NCBI GenBank assembly: GCA_037576215.1
Contig: JBANDB010000004.1
Span: 1,240,001-1,304,000 of the forward strand
DNA: 64,000 bases
From: Armillaria gallica
Taxonomy: Eukaryota > Basidiomycota > Agaricomycetes > Agaricales > Physalacriaceae
Direction: 5' to 3'
This document shows, piece by piece, positions 39,263-50,717 of the stretch (the first letter of the stretch is position 1; every line of letters starts with the position of its first letter). Below the pieces are notes generated by a model. It saw only the letters and a list, made by a program, of their open reading frames with translations. It had not been told where the DNA came from and did not search any database. The position numbers and the translations under genes were made by a program.

Positions 39263-39472
39263 ATGTATCTCATTTCAAGAGAAAATGTAAGAGCCCTTCT
39301 TGAGGAGTGGGTCGACCAGAAAGAGATCGAACCGCAGTTCGGTCCCGAGATCATAGAATACCTCCATGTAGTTATATTACATGATGAGTCGCCCCATCTG
39401 AAGAGCATCCTCTTCATTCCTGGAGTGACGGGAGCGCTCCTTGAGCGCTGCTCCGGCAAAATTAGAACTTAG
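39263..39472 (+). CDS. Small hypothetical ORF (69 aa)
   Basis: It reads MYLISRENVRALLEEWVDQK and onward to IPGVTGALLERC. It lies in R4 copy A. The paralogous frame from 57288 is broken by a one-base deletion after LLEEW. No domain, signal peptide or membrane segment is visible. It may be a remnant exon rather than a gene; the minus-strand 94-codon frame across it is no better supported. Confidence 0.25.
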   Translation: MYLISRENVRALLEEWVDQKEIEPQFGPEIIEYLHVVILHDESPHLKSILFIPGVTGALLERCSGKIRT

Positions 39473-40035
39473 CCGCGAGCAACAGGAAATAACGGGCTGA
39501 ACATATGGGTATGTGGCACTACTAAAAATACTATGAGTCATGCAATATATTATTAGTGTTTTCTCACTGCAAACAGAAGTTCTGACATCTGCCGCACGGC
39601 CTTGGCATCAAATGGTCTTGTCAACCACGGTCCTTCTTGTTGCTCTTTTCAGATATTAAAGGTGGATATGCTGTGGTATGTAGGCAATGCTGCTCATCTT
39701 GGTTATTCCACTCATCATATTTTCTTACAGTCAGCTTGGATTCCAGCGGTTTTGCCTTGGAAATTCAGCGTTGATACTGGTCTCACTGAGACTTAAGAGT
39801 TGCATTGCATGAGCTGTTGGCGGGAAGAATTCATGGAGTTCCGGCATGTGATCTTCAATGTTACTTTTGAACTCATGGATCTATTATAGCTGCGACATAG
39901 GACTTTCCATAACGCTCGAGAGTCGAGGGCCACGGTCCTTTCTCCCCTTGTGCGATACGGTCCCTACTTGCTGTACGTTTCTTCACATCCCAATGCCTTC
40001 ATGATCGATGTCTCGAGTGTCCGACCCAAGGAAGA

Positions 40036-41165
40036 GGCAGTAACAATCAATGTTCGTGCCAAACACGCCTTGTGATTGGATGTTGCCTTGCTTCTGAAGG
40101 ACACTTCGTATATGGGGATTGGCCATGGAGTAGTGAGATTATTTAGCCCAGAGTTAATTTCCACTTTAAAGAGTCAGAGCTCATTGAATATCTTTAGACA
40201 TGGTTGAACTACGAGCAAAATTCAGTTTGGTATAGCAACCACCAATCAAATTACATCCAGGACTCTTGATTGGGCCTATTGAATACCATGGATAAATCCT
40301 TCTCTTCGGAAATTGTTCCACTCCGAGATAAATATATACGTGCTTGAGTGGAGAGACAAGTACTTCCGGAGCTATATTGATTCACGCACAAACTTTCAAA
40401 TTTGAAAATCTCTCTGGGAGCCGGATGATATCCTGGGTATGATAATATCTGACGTGTGGACGTGGCGCTGAACAATACTAGAGTCAATTGATTATTCTTC
40501 TCGACACCATTTGAACAGGATTTTCCTGGGAGCTGGTGACTGAGCAATAGGTATTTGGTGATTCGTAGTGGTGAAGAAAGAACTCGGCGTGGCCGCCTGA
40601 GTGGCTGCGTGGTCGCGTGGTACGCTGGCGTGGCCGGTTGCGTCGTCGAGGCAAATCTTCACATAAGAAACAGACATTACTAAGTGGATTCTAATGATCA
40701 TTTAAATAGTGCTCGATTGTTAAGAATTTAACAGTTCATTAATGTCCACAACACTGGGCCATCGTTGTGGTAACATCTTCAAGCAGTCCAGAACGAATAT
40801 ATTCGAGTTGAGCTATTTAACCCCGCTCATAATTATTGGTATGTGCATTTAAGATCCAATTCTACCTAGGTATCGAACGCAAAGCTCTAAAAACTCTGAT
40901 TAGCCGAAGTTGAGCTTTGAACTCACGCACCACGCTGAATTTCTAGTGCCCTCATTATGGCATTCTTATTACATTCAAATTCCTTTCTTGCTCGCGGAGT
41001 GTATTTCTGAGACAGACAAAAGATGGTTGATGTTGTGGCGCGCACGTCGAACGGTATTACAGTTACCCTATCCATTGGTTTTTATGCTCTATTTACGAGA
41101 GACTAGCTTCGACACATGATGATTTCGGCAGATCTGGATTTGATCAATGAAAACCTAAGCGTGTT
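40036..41165. other. 1.1-kb segment absent from the 58-kb paralogue
   Basis: Relative to the inverted counterpart at 57980-58319, which has only about 18 bp here, this copy carries about 1.1 kb of extra sequence between the GTGTCCGACCCAA and GAGTGGGAATGG anchors. I found no clear terminal repeats or target duplication and no recognisable gene. It could be an insertion here or a deletion there. Confidence 0.45.
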
Positions 41166-43260
41166 TTGTTGAAAAGATAAGTAGAAATATTAGAGTGGGA
41201 ATGGAAACGCGTACATGATCCCCTGTGATTTTAAGTCCGGCAGCCGAGACGTTTCTCTAATTTTCCATTCATGAAAACATTGTACCATCTGGCATCTGGA
41301 GTGGACGTCGACGTTGACGAGCTACACCGTTTCAAGAGACAGGAGGTACATACTAGAGATGAAAAGTGCGGGTTGTCTGGTCTGGTATTGGTTTCCTGGT
41401 TTGGAAGATGGCGGAGTGACGTCAGCCAGCCGGACGAGAATCGGACTGGGCCGGATGTTGCCGACGCGTCTGTTTTCTTTCACCACCATCCTCCGTCACT
41501 TTCTTTCAAATCTTTGAACATCCTCCACCGACGTTCCTCACACTGTCAATGCATTCATGGTCTTTTTGTGGATAATCAGGTATGTCACGCGTTGTCACGC
41601 TTTCCAGCCAACTTGAACCTTGACATTGGTCTTTTTTTAGGATGTCCATTCTGGCGGAATGTCCTTGAAGAAGTTTTACTGAGGCCCTTCTTGCTCATCG
41701 ACATGGATTTTCACTTTTGCACCGTCGGCTTCGTTGCTTCAATTCTCGGCATCATCTCAACCTCGCTGCCCAAGCGGTAGACGTGGCGTGATGAAGATTC
41801 AGGAGGACAGTTGGACTGGGAAGGTGGTATTGATGGCACATCCTGGTGAGTCGTTCAGTCCCGTCTTGTGTAGCGCAGTAGCTTACGGCTTTTAACAGAA
41901 CGGTCTCGCTGCTTGGTGGGAACTGAACGTTACGTTGAACCGTGACGCTGATCTTCCGTGGCGCAAGCTAAGGGGAGGAAGTTCCGGTTTTGGGGCTCGC
42001 GAGTTGTACGTCCTATTGCCGTTCTGTTGTATTCGCCTCATTGTTTCCTTACAGATGGTCTCAAAATCCTTCTGCCTGTTGCATGCATCGACTGTCTATG
42101 GAACCCTTCTGCGACTACTATGAAGCCCCATTTTATCGACTTCGCCATCGCATCCCAAAGGCTGTATCAATGTTCACACCCAGTTCACGTCGAAACTCAT
42201 TGCAAGATATTCGTCGAGTCTTGTGCTCATGCCGATCATCTTCTGGCCCAAGTGTTTTGCCATCAGAGTCTTGTGTATGACTGTCGTCACAGTTTATAGC
42301 CATGACCCCAGGCGAGGGACTTGAGCGTCGACCCCCAGCTTTCCACCCCCTCCCTGACGTCGGTCGAACCACTTTCCAAGGGCGAACCTTGCTTTTTCCG
42401 GCTACTGGTTGAAATGGGGTGTCGTCGCGACGGGCCACTATCCCTTCACGACCATGCGCATACACCCAGACGAACCTCCGTGCAAGCAAAGCCTGTTCTA
42501 CCAGACCTCCTTCAGGCCTTTCTTACGCAGCAATATCGGTCTCATGAAACTTCTCAGTCACTTATGACGGTTCACCGCGAAGGAGGGAGGACGCGCCATC
42601 AATGCTTCGACTTTGCCTGGTGGACCTTCCGTGGCGTCCCATCAATGTTGAAGGCGAGACGTATGTTGCGCTTTTTATTTGCTTCTTCTACGCTTGACGT
42701 TATGAGTTCTTTAGAGCGGGGCTCGAATATTGTCTCGAGCGTTCCATCGAAAGGAGTAATATACGCTGCTAGTCCACGCGTTCTTTGAGCCATCATTTCC
42801 TCTGATGTTAGCACTCGATATCCAGCCCAGCTCATTGCCAGCTGTTTCACCTCGCTCAATGGTAGCAATCCAGGCCTTTACAAGACGTTTGTGGAGGACT
42901 GCGATGGCAAGCTATCGGTGCCAGCCGTACCTTGGGACTTGAGGGTCGCTTCAGTGAGTGATTCAATCACGCACTGTGGTCGACGATTTACGATTTAAAG
43001 CAGATAATGGGCGCAGTCAAGGTCGGGTCTGAGCTGTTGAGCACCGATGTGCGTCGGGTACAAGGTGGAGATTATACGTGGCGCTAGCGCTGGGGGCGGG
43101 TCAATTGTATGTCCATCGTTCTATGTGAATTATTTTGTGCTGATTGGTCTCTCACAGACGTTCAACGCTACGTATACTGGTGCTTTGTCGAAGATGGTGA
43201 GCTCGGTATTCAGTACTCGAAAGTCAGGAAGATCACTAAACCGGCGATGTCAGCTGAGGT
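41166..43260. repeat. Segmental duplication block R5, copy A
   Basis: From about 41403 it is collinear with 58320-60320; anchors are GGAAGATGGCGGAGTGACGTCA near 41406, TGTTGCCGACGCGTCTG near 41457 and TCGAATATTGTCTCGAGCG near 42725. The first about 240 bp (41166-41402) correspond to the reverse complement of 58007-58200. A plus frame of 155 codons at 42321-42788 has a 223-codon counterpart at 59368-60039, but the two differ by length and an early stop. A CREB/ATF-like TGACGTCA occurs near 41416. No function can be assigned. Confidence 0.65.
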
Positions 43261-44500
43261 CTCGTTAAAAATGTACCAGGCATGAAACAGAATGACCTCG
43301 CCGCCGCGTGCGACAGTACCAGGAAAGTTCAGCGGGATGTACGGAGAACGGTTGAGATTTTCCAACGTCGTCAAAATTCGAACATGTAATGACGGGTGTG
43401 TTTGCTAACGGCAGGAGACTGGGTAACATTGGGCGTAATAGCGTGTAAAAAATCACCTATGCGGAAGTTATTTTTTTCCGTTCGTAAGTTTGTTTTTACT
43501 GTCCAAGTTCGCTGGAATCCTCTGACAAGTTAAGGCTTTATTTACACAAGTTCACTATTGGGGGTAGTCTGTGAAGGCAGTGATATTTGAATATGGTACT
43601 GTATGGTACTGAAACCGTTCCGCCAGCCATATGACGAAGCCTCGATCTCTCCAGAAATCATAATTTTTCTTTGGTCTCACAGCGGCTCACCGAGCTTAGT
43701 CTTCACGGGCTCGCAGTACGTGCATTTGAATCCAGAGCTGATGTCTGGATCATGTCGAAATGTATGCCAGTTCTGAAAAGGCACGCACTGCATGTATATT
43801 ATTACTTCGAAGCATCGAGGATAGCCAGCCAGCAGCTACTGAATAACTTCAAATCTGGAGATAAGACATTGAAGGGCAATAATTCTGAATTCATAGCGTG
43901 AAATGGTGATATATGATTGGTAAAGCTGATAAATTAGAAGCCGAAGGAATGCGGGCCACCACGGCAATGGAGGAAAGACTAACTACTGAAATAACTCGGT
44001 ACTTAGAAGAAATGGAAGCTTAAGGCGCTAACCACGGAATTGATGTCGGCCCGTTCAACCATCTCGTCCCGCTCCGAACCCGCTCTCCAGATATCGATGC
44101 TGGAAACTGGTGCTGATGAGCACATTTCTATAGAAAGTGACTGAACTTGCAAGGAGATGCGAACTTGTGTACTTAAAGGTAACTTGCGACCGGAAAAAAG
44201 ACAGTTTGCACCAGCCCGAATTTTTACACTCTATTACGCCCATATAACATATAAGCTAGCAAACATTAGTGCCCAGGTTGTGATATACTGAGATGGATTG
44301 AAGTCAAGCAAGAACGAAACGTAGGAAACATGGACCTGCTAAAGTGACCCTCCTGCTGGTAACATCTTGCACAAAGACGGTATGGCCGTCCCGGAGTCCC
44401 AGAAGCACGACTTTGAACCACGATAAGGTGGATGTCTTGATATCTGGGGAATGAGATAAGCATGACTGAAGATATACACGAATAGTGGTACGCACCTGTC
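43261..44500. repeat. Block K fragment, copy 3, interrupted by a TIR element
   Basis: 43261-43429 matches about 17990-18130 and 27770-27930, and 44243-44500 matches about 18150-18420 and 27960-28200. Only the N-lobe-like end of the kinase relic is present (minus-strand LRDGHTVFVQDVTS near 44380). Confidence 0.6.
43430..44242. mobile_element. 813-bp TIR element, hAT-like target duplication
   Basis: The ends are TGGGCGTAATAGCGTGTAAA (extending to AAA) at left and the reverse complement with one mismatch at right (about 22 bp). The flanking octamers are GGTAACAT (43422-43429) and TATAACAT (44243-44250), matching at the last six positions, as a slightly mutated 8-bp duplication would. The K-block copies at about 18140 and 27940 are uninterrupted there. 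An internal 76-codon frame shows no transposase motif, so it is non-autonomous. Confidence 0.72.
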
Positions 44501-46500
44501 AGACACCTCGCAGAGATGAAGATAGGCTCAATCCAATGGTGACCGGTTCCATATTTCGTAGAGCGACCTCGTCCCCGACGACAAGCCTGACGTCTTCATG
44601 ATTCTAATTTAGGCTTGAGTCTGTATTGAGGACCGAAGCGCTTCCAAATGTGGCGTATAGAGGCACGTTAAGAGTTCCATAAATCAAACGTTGAAACAGG
44701 GCTGTCGAGTGCGAATGTTCGCCGAGTAATTGGATGTTCTGTTACACATACGGTCAGCTAAAGCCCTCGAGCTAGGTGTGCACGTACCTGCTTGTCACTA
44801 GGCAGAGCCTGGTAGAAGAAATGGCCCAAAGCGGCCGAGTTCAAGATGGCAATACACTGCTTTCAAGATGACATTGCAGATCAGATTAGACGACTGTGTG
44901 GAAATACGGTAAGCAGAAGAAGCGTGACAGGCAAAGCTTCATACGCACCACACTGCTTCCATCTGAGCTCGAAGTCGGGCGTCTAATGGTAAACGGGTGA
45001 TTCTCCTAACACTCTTCGCTGCTCGCTCGTGCCAGGAGCCAGATCGCAATATTGAGAAATTGCGTGTTTGACAGGCAAGGTCGGCGATAGAAAGCTTGTT
45101 CGGAGGCTGTAGCAGTCGTCCATATGTCCTTTTGTTCGTGCTAGATCGTTAATGGTGGGCAGAAACTCGGGGATAGCAGACGGCCTTCGTCGATGAGACG
45201 GAGCAGCGGCCAGCCACTATTGAGGGCAGATATCGGCATCGAGTTCGTATCATGACATCATAGCTTCCGTGCTGTCAGATGTTTTCCTTTCGCTGATTTC
45301 TCTTGCTCTTTGTGGCAATGGTCTGGCGGGACTGGCGGCACGGTACTAGAGAAACAACGGAGCACGTATGCTTTATTCTATATTACAGTAAAGTAGCCAG
45401 CAGCCGATGCCTTCCTCCATCCGTCAATCTTTATCATCCCAGTGCCTGCCATGGTTCGTCGACCCCTGCACTCTCGACGATATTATCTTCCGTTTATCTG
45501 TATCTATTTAGCACGTCTCAAATGGTTCTTCTGCCATGGCTGCTCTCGTAGTTCTTTTTTTTTTCTGTGTACGAAGATTTTGAGCCGTAGGATCGTGGAT
45601 AGATGGTACATGGGGGACTATTTTAATTCCTGGTCTTCATGCTGAAATTATCTATCCCTCAGGATATACACATTTCGGAGATGGCCAGTGCGCTTTTTGT
45701 GTCTCTTACGTTTATAGCCTCCACGTCTCGCGCACGTGTGCTATGAAGAATATCCCAGATATGGGTGACGAAGATTCACGATGAAAAGGACAACTCCGTT
45801 TTTGAATACATAGCTGAGGGCCCGTCTTTGTTGTGAGGAGATACGTATGCAGCCCCATTTCGACAATGTCTGACAAACCTGACGAGCCTCGTCCATTTAT
45901 TAGGTATAGTCTCCAGAGCAGGGTTGCACTGTTGCAGTATGATTTCTGTGAGCGGGACAGAGCAATTTTTGCAACGACTTGACAAGGAAATACTACAATA
46001 TTGGGTATCGATGTGGTACCTTCAAACTCGGAGCAGCAGTAGGGCATATGAGGGCGTCATGGCGAGCTACAAGGAGGAGTCTAGGAGTCTTTACCGCTGT
46101 TCCTAGGTGAGTGTCTTCATTTTTGCATGTGCGACACCACCTCATAGGAGAGCGAAAGATCTGTATTCTGATGGGAAGAGCTCCGGTTTGACGTGCCAAT
46201 CCACACGCACACAGCATCCTCAATCCATGTCTATTTCGTCATTCATCGAGTGCAATATGCCAACATTGCGTTGAGTCGTTGAGCCCTACCTCTTTTGTTT
46301 TCACCTATTGTCGCCACGATATATGTAGCCTGACTGAAATAGACTATTCTTTTCAGTCTGCACCCTACCGCACAGGACAGCTTCTGCCGAATGCTCTTCT
46401 TCCTCTCGTGAACCTTTATCTACCGCAATGGCCAACCATCGGAGTTGGGTTTCACTACACCTTTTGATTTGGCGTCGTCGTCAGCTCATTTAGCGTCCTT
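44500..46500. repeat. Segmental duplication block R3, copy C
   Basis: This is collinear with 18430-20440. Anchors are GAGCGACCTCGTCCCCGACGAC near 44561, AGTAATTGGATGTTCTGTTAC near 44731 and GGCATATGAGGGCGTCATGGCGAGC near 46043. It is more diverged than A is from B. It ends near 46500, where single-copy sequence begins. Confidence 0.65.
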
Positions 46501-47249
46501 ATGATGAGATGTGTAGATTGAGTCCGCTATTCTCAGGTCCCAGCGACGTCGAAGAATGAGCTGGACTTTCCAGCAGGCGTATGTTTACTCCTTTCTCCTC
46601 TTTTAATGTAGACTCGACTCGCATTTTGTAGTCAAAAGGAGCATTATAATCTCGTCGCAGAATAATCAAAACGATGATCGAGCCCCATCTCTCGCCCACA
46701 ATTACCGTGTCCCTGAGGACGGTAGCCTTCGTAACCTGCATCGAATGTGGCGAATCTCGCACCGGCGCCTACTTGTGGACCAATCTGAACAGATGCTATT
46801 GTCAATGCGTCTGTGCTCGAAGCAAATCTCACCATTACTGTCCGCAATCTCGATTTTATGTTTGTTAAAATCACAGAGCCTACTGCATATAGAATCCTCC
46901 TGTCGGACCGCGCGTCATTACCTGCTAATAGACGTGCGGCCATAAACTGCCCGACGCAGCTTCGCTGCGGGAGCATTCTGCAGAACAATTTACGGATCAA
47001 GCACTCGGGGCAGATTATCAGGGTTCTGAGCTGCATAGGCGCCGTGTCGCGGCAGCCATTGGAAGGATGAATGTCGTGGGATGGAGAGTGTAGTACGAGT
47101 ATGTGCTGGTCTTTCTGCGCCTGCAGGATCATACCAGAGACATCTGAACACAAACGACACTCGGAACATCCGCATTGAATATCCCGAGATCCGATAATAG
47201 AGGGAACTTCGAACTCGTTGTCCCTAATCTCGGCGAATGGAATACTCAC
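46499..47249 (-). CDS. Hypothetical spliced gene fragment
   Basis: A minus-strand frame from 47249 to 46644 can be joined, by an in-phase intron beginning GTAGGCGCC after IGPQ and ending CGATGCAG, to the frame that continues VTKATVLRDTVIVGERWG and stops at 46499. The annotated GTG-like left edge (47249) is itself a GTGAGT splice donor, so a 5' exon probably lies further up. The putative product has a cysteine-containing start (CGCSECRLC) and no recognised domain. It is unlike the duplicated blocks, which supports a single-copy gene, but the model is uncertain. Confidence 0.3.
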
Positions 47250-47841
47250 ATTCGAAGGTGAGATGGAACCGCCGAAAACATCCCACTCTTTGAATGTGTC
47301 TTGACCATCGTTCTGTCTTGCACCTCATTCAAGAATTTCCTGTTCGTCCATTTAGCTTACCCTGCTGTACCCCTTGCTGGATCGAAACCACTTCTGCATG
47401 CCAGTCCGGGCTACTTTACCAGCTGTATCAAATTCTTCTATGTTGGTGGATAGCAATGACAACCGTGCGTCCACCTTTATTCCATCTATGCGGGTGCTGG
47501 ACTACGTTCGATCTGACAGACTTAGAGGATGCCAGCCCTACAGGCCTCACTTAGCGCCCAATTGTTAGCGCGCGCTTGTTGATCAATCAACATCTCTCAG
47601 TTCTTATATTCCTTCGTTAATTGGTAGGACGAGCCTTCGACGAATTGCAATTTCGATACGGGTATGCCCAAAGAGTTGAGTATGGCAAGGAGAATGAACT
47701 TATAGTATTTTGTCCGGTAAGCGACGAGGACTCCTCAGCGTTCCTTCTGGTCCATTTTATAAGAAATTATAACTCAAGGTGTGAGGTCTTGATGTTGTTC
47801 GAATTTGTGTGAAATCAGAACTACATAGATATATAACCGAC
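47250..47841. other. Between the hypothetical gene and HET4
   Basis: There is no recognisable gene. A 63-codon plus frame (47621-47812, ending FEFV) faces the HET4 3' end and is unsupported. Confidence 0.3.
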
Positions 47842-49612
47842 TCAAGCTAGAAAAACAGGAGAGTCCTTTGCCACACCCAGATCCATCAGCCTCTTCACTT
47901 CCTCTATGTCGGGTATATAGAGCACTGACACTTTCTCAAATAACTGCTCTGGTGATCTGGTCCCGACTGCCCAATATTGTTCGTGGACCTTGTTATCATA
48001 TAATGGCTCGCTGCCCAACAGGACATATGAGCCGTCAGGTATCGGATACTGATGATAAGCCACGATTTCGAAAAGATGTTTCGTTTTCGTTGCGTCCTCA
48101 ATGATCAATTTCCCCCATCTGAGTTGGCCTTTGGGGTCTGCATTGCCCAATCCTTGGATGTAACCCGATTCTATCAAAGGTCCATCGTACCTGTCTGCAC
48201 CCTTACTTTCATCCCGCCAGACATAGCCCACCAAGGAACGTGAATCATGCGACGGAAGCTTCTCCGTCATGGCCTGCCTCCATGACACTCGCCATATTCT
48301 GCTTCCATCCCCAGGTTGAGGATACACGAAGAGTAATTGCGCTTGATTTAATGGTGACATAACAGCCACCAGCGCCATCCAAGCATCCTCTTCGGACTGT
48401 GTCTCATAGTATGCTGGTATCTCCCCAGACCAAAGCAGATATCCCAAGCCCGCGACTTTATCCACAGGGTTTGTTGAATACCGATTCTGCATGTGCGATA
48501 GCACAGCGAACACTGGTGTGTGACTCAACCCCTGTTTAATGTCCTGCAGCGACAATAGTTGCTCGCGAAACTTCGTTTGCATCTCCACTTCCATGGTCCT
48601 GTCGTTAGCTGTGTCTCCAGCGATAATTGGATCCTCGCAGATTTCCTGTAGCGTCCATGCACGTCTGAACCAGCTCCTGTCACTGTCGAAGTCGCCTGGT
48701 TTAACGCTCAAAGGCCGTCCCAGTCCACTAAAGTAGCACACCACCCTGCTCGCAGTGAGATAGACACGCCCAATGGTAGGCACGTCCACTTTCCACTCTT
48801 CTGCACGCAGATCGTCTCTTCGTCCACCTGCCTGTCTCAAGCATAGAACGTCCAGCCAAGCATACTCTGCTCCCAGGTTCAACATTTCGATACGGATAAG
48901 GTCGAGATTGGTGTCATTCGGGATGGGTGCGGGCCATTCGAATCCATTTATGGGTGTCAACACACTCAACCGATATTTCTCATTCACCCAAGCATGTGAT
49001 ATCGCCAATGTGCTTTGGCGAGCCAGCCACCATGGCACCACCCGATTACTATAAAGATCCCAGCAACGCCGAGGAGGCATATACGAGTTGGTAATCTTGT
49101 TATTGAGGACTACGTCTCGTCGCATCTCCAAATCCCGCACTTCGCGGACACACAGGTTGTCTTCGGCGGTGGTCAAGTCATCGTACCATATTGAACGGAG
49201 ACGGGCGTACGCGGTGCCGAAGTCTTGTTTTCTCGAGATGCAAACTTCGAGAAGCGATGATACAGATGGAGTGTGAAGAGTGTACGATGTGCCGAGTATG
49301 ATATTGAGTCTCTCCAGGACTCCTTCAATGCCAAGGTCAACACAGGGAGTGTTAGCGAGAGAGGATGGTATGACCGGCTTTCTGTCAGTGTAGGATCTTT
49401 GGTTTAGTACTGGAATGAATGACTCTGCCTGTCCGGTTTCGACGACAGCGGAGAGAGTAACTAGGGGGAGCAGTTCATAGTTACAATGGGCATGCTCTGT
49501 CTGATATACGTTAACTATTGATCTTCGTTTCGTCTTATTCAACGCCTACCTGTCCAGCCTCGAATGCAACAATATCCTCCCTGTAACGGCGAAGCCATTC
49601 TCCTTCATCCAT
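47842..49612 (-). CDS. HET-domain protein 4, about 573 aa, two exons, opposite strand
   Basis: Exon 1 is 49612-49550 (21 codons, beginning MDEGEWLRRYREDIVAF), the intron is 49549-49501 (49 nt, GTAGGC...ATCAG, phase 0) and exon 2 is 49500-47842. Exon 2 opens TEHAHCNYELLPLVTLSA. The HET blocks are LAISHAWV, AWLDVLCLRQ, RRAWTLQEI and STNPVDKVAGL, and the tail has GKLIIED, YHQYPIPDGSYVLLGS and an LA end. It is the only HET copy on the minus strand and lies next to single-copy genes rather than repeats. The first exon is two codons shorter than in the other three. Confidence 0.86.
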
Positions 49613-50717
49613 GTTAACAATTCCTAGTTGGTATGGGAATATGAAGGCGGCGGTCCGGGGACATCAAACTGTAAGGGAATATCAACACTGGACCTTTAGG
49701 TCCAGGAACAGTTCGGCTCTCGGCGCCAGCGCTTAGGAAAGCCAATCCGGATCTAATTCGCCGTAGCCCTGCGGCATGATGGATGCATATATAGCCCATG
49801 CTTATTCCAATTCTTCTCCAACCTTGCCGTTACGGCCTGCAGTACCTCGCTGATAAATGCATAGTTTTGTGCCAAGCAAGAAATACAATTCACCCAATCA
49901 GAATACGTCACGCTAATGCACCAACTAACACACGGTATCGTCCTGTTTGGCAAGAGCTTCTCAAAAACCGATGCGAAGGACGCATCTCCACCAACCAACC
50001 CATTGAACATCTCCCGCTTCTCTACATCCATAACCACTGAATGCAGGAATGATTCTGAGCAACTGGTTCTCCTTGATGGTGACCCTGCACGAAGTAGCAT
50101 GTTCGACGCACTTGGAAAAGACGTACGCGCTACCGGAACGTCTCACCAGGAGTCATTCCTTGCAAAGTTGGTTCTGCAAAGTCGCCATGTCTGAGTCCTC
50201 ATGTACTGAGATGACAACAAAGTGTTTACTTACTGCAATCCTGAAAGGAGAGAAAAATGAGCTCAAAATGGTCTGATTTGATAACAGGCCATGATCACTG
50301 ACTAATGGGAGTCTGGAGTACCCAGGAAAATCGCCAGGCGCATGCGTACCCAAGAGTAAGGAAACCTATTGACAGATCGTGTATGGCGGATGGAAGAAAT
50401 CGGGACTGCGCAGCTTCGGCTGCTCTTTTACTCGATAGGAATCTAAAATCCAGCAGATCTGGCACATGCCTCGAAGTGACAGGTATTTTGGTCAGAGGGA
50501 GGTACATGTCGTAGATTGGACCTTGGGGTACAGAAGAGAGATGTGCCGATAAGGCGGGGTATTGTTCGACTACTGGTGTTACATGAGGGAGGGCGATGCA
50601 GGAATTCTCCATAGATGCATGAATTCGTTGGCACTTAATATCCTAATTCCAATAATGTAGCTCAGTAATAGTGAGTCCATAATACATTGTAAGGACGAAA
50701 TTCACCGGTATGACAAT
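49613..50717 (-). other. Possible additional minus-strand gene, unresolved
   Basis: Two minus frames, 50612-50295 (105 codons, beginning MENSCIALPHVTPVVEQ) and 50100-49753 (115 codons), lie in the same direction as their neighbours. Splice-like signals (GTCAGT near 50300, CTTTCAG near 50247, GTAAGT near 50240) lie between them, but I could not build one consistent model. No domain is recognised. Confidence 0.28.

Larger units (their letters stand above)
38930..40035. repeat. Segmental duplication block R4, copy A
   Basis: This aligns with 56930-57980. It starts 0.15 kb after HET3 and holds a 75-bp tandem duplication and a 69-codon frame. At about 39937 the two copies part: here the sequence continues into CCTTTCTCCCC, whereas the other copy enters an inverted segment. 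Confidence 0.7.

Noticed and set aside
46990..47100. Repetitive CGC-rich palindromes as a possible tRNA
   Set aside because: No cloverleaf with correctly spaced D-loop and T-loop consensus could be drawn.
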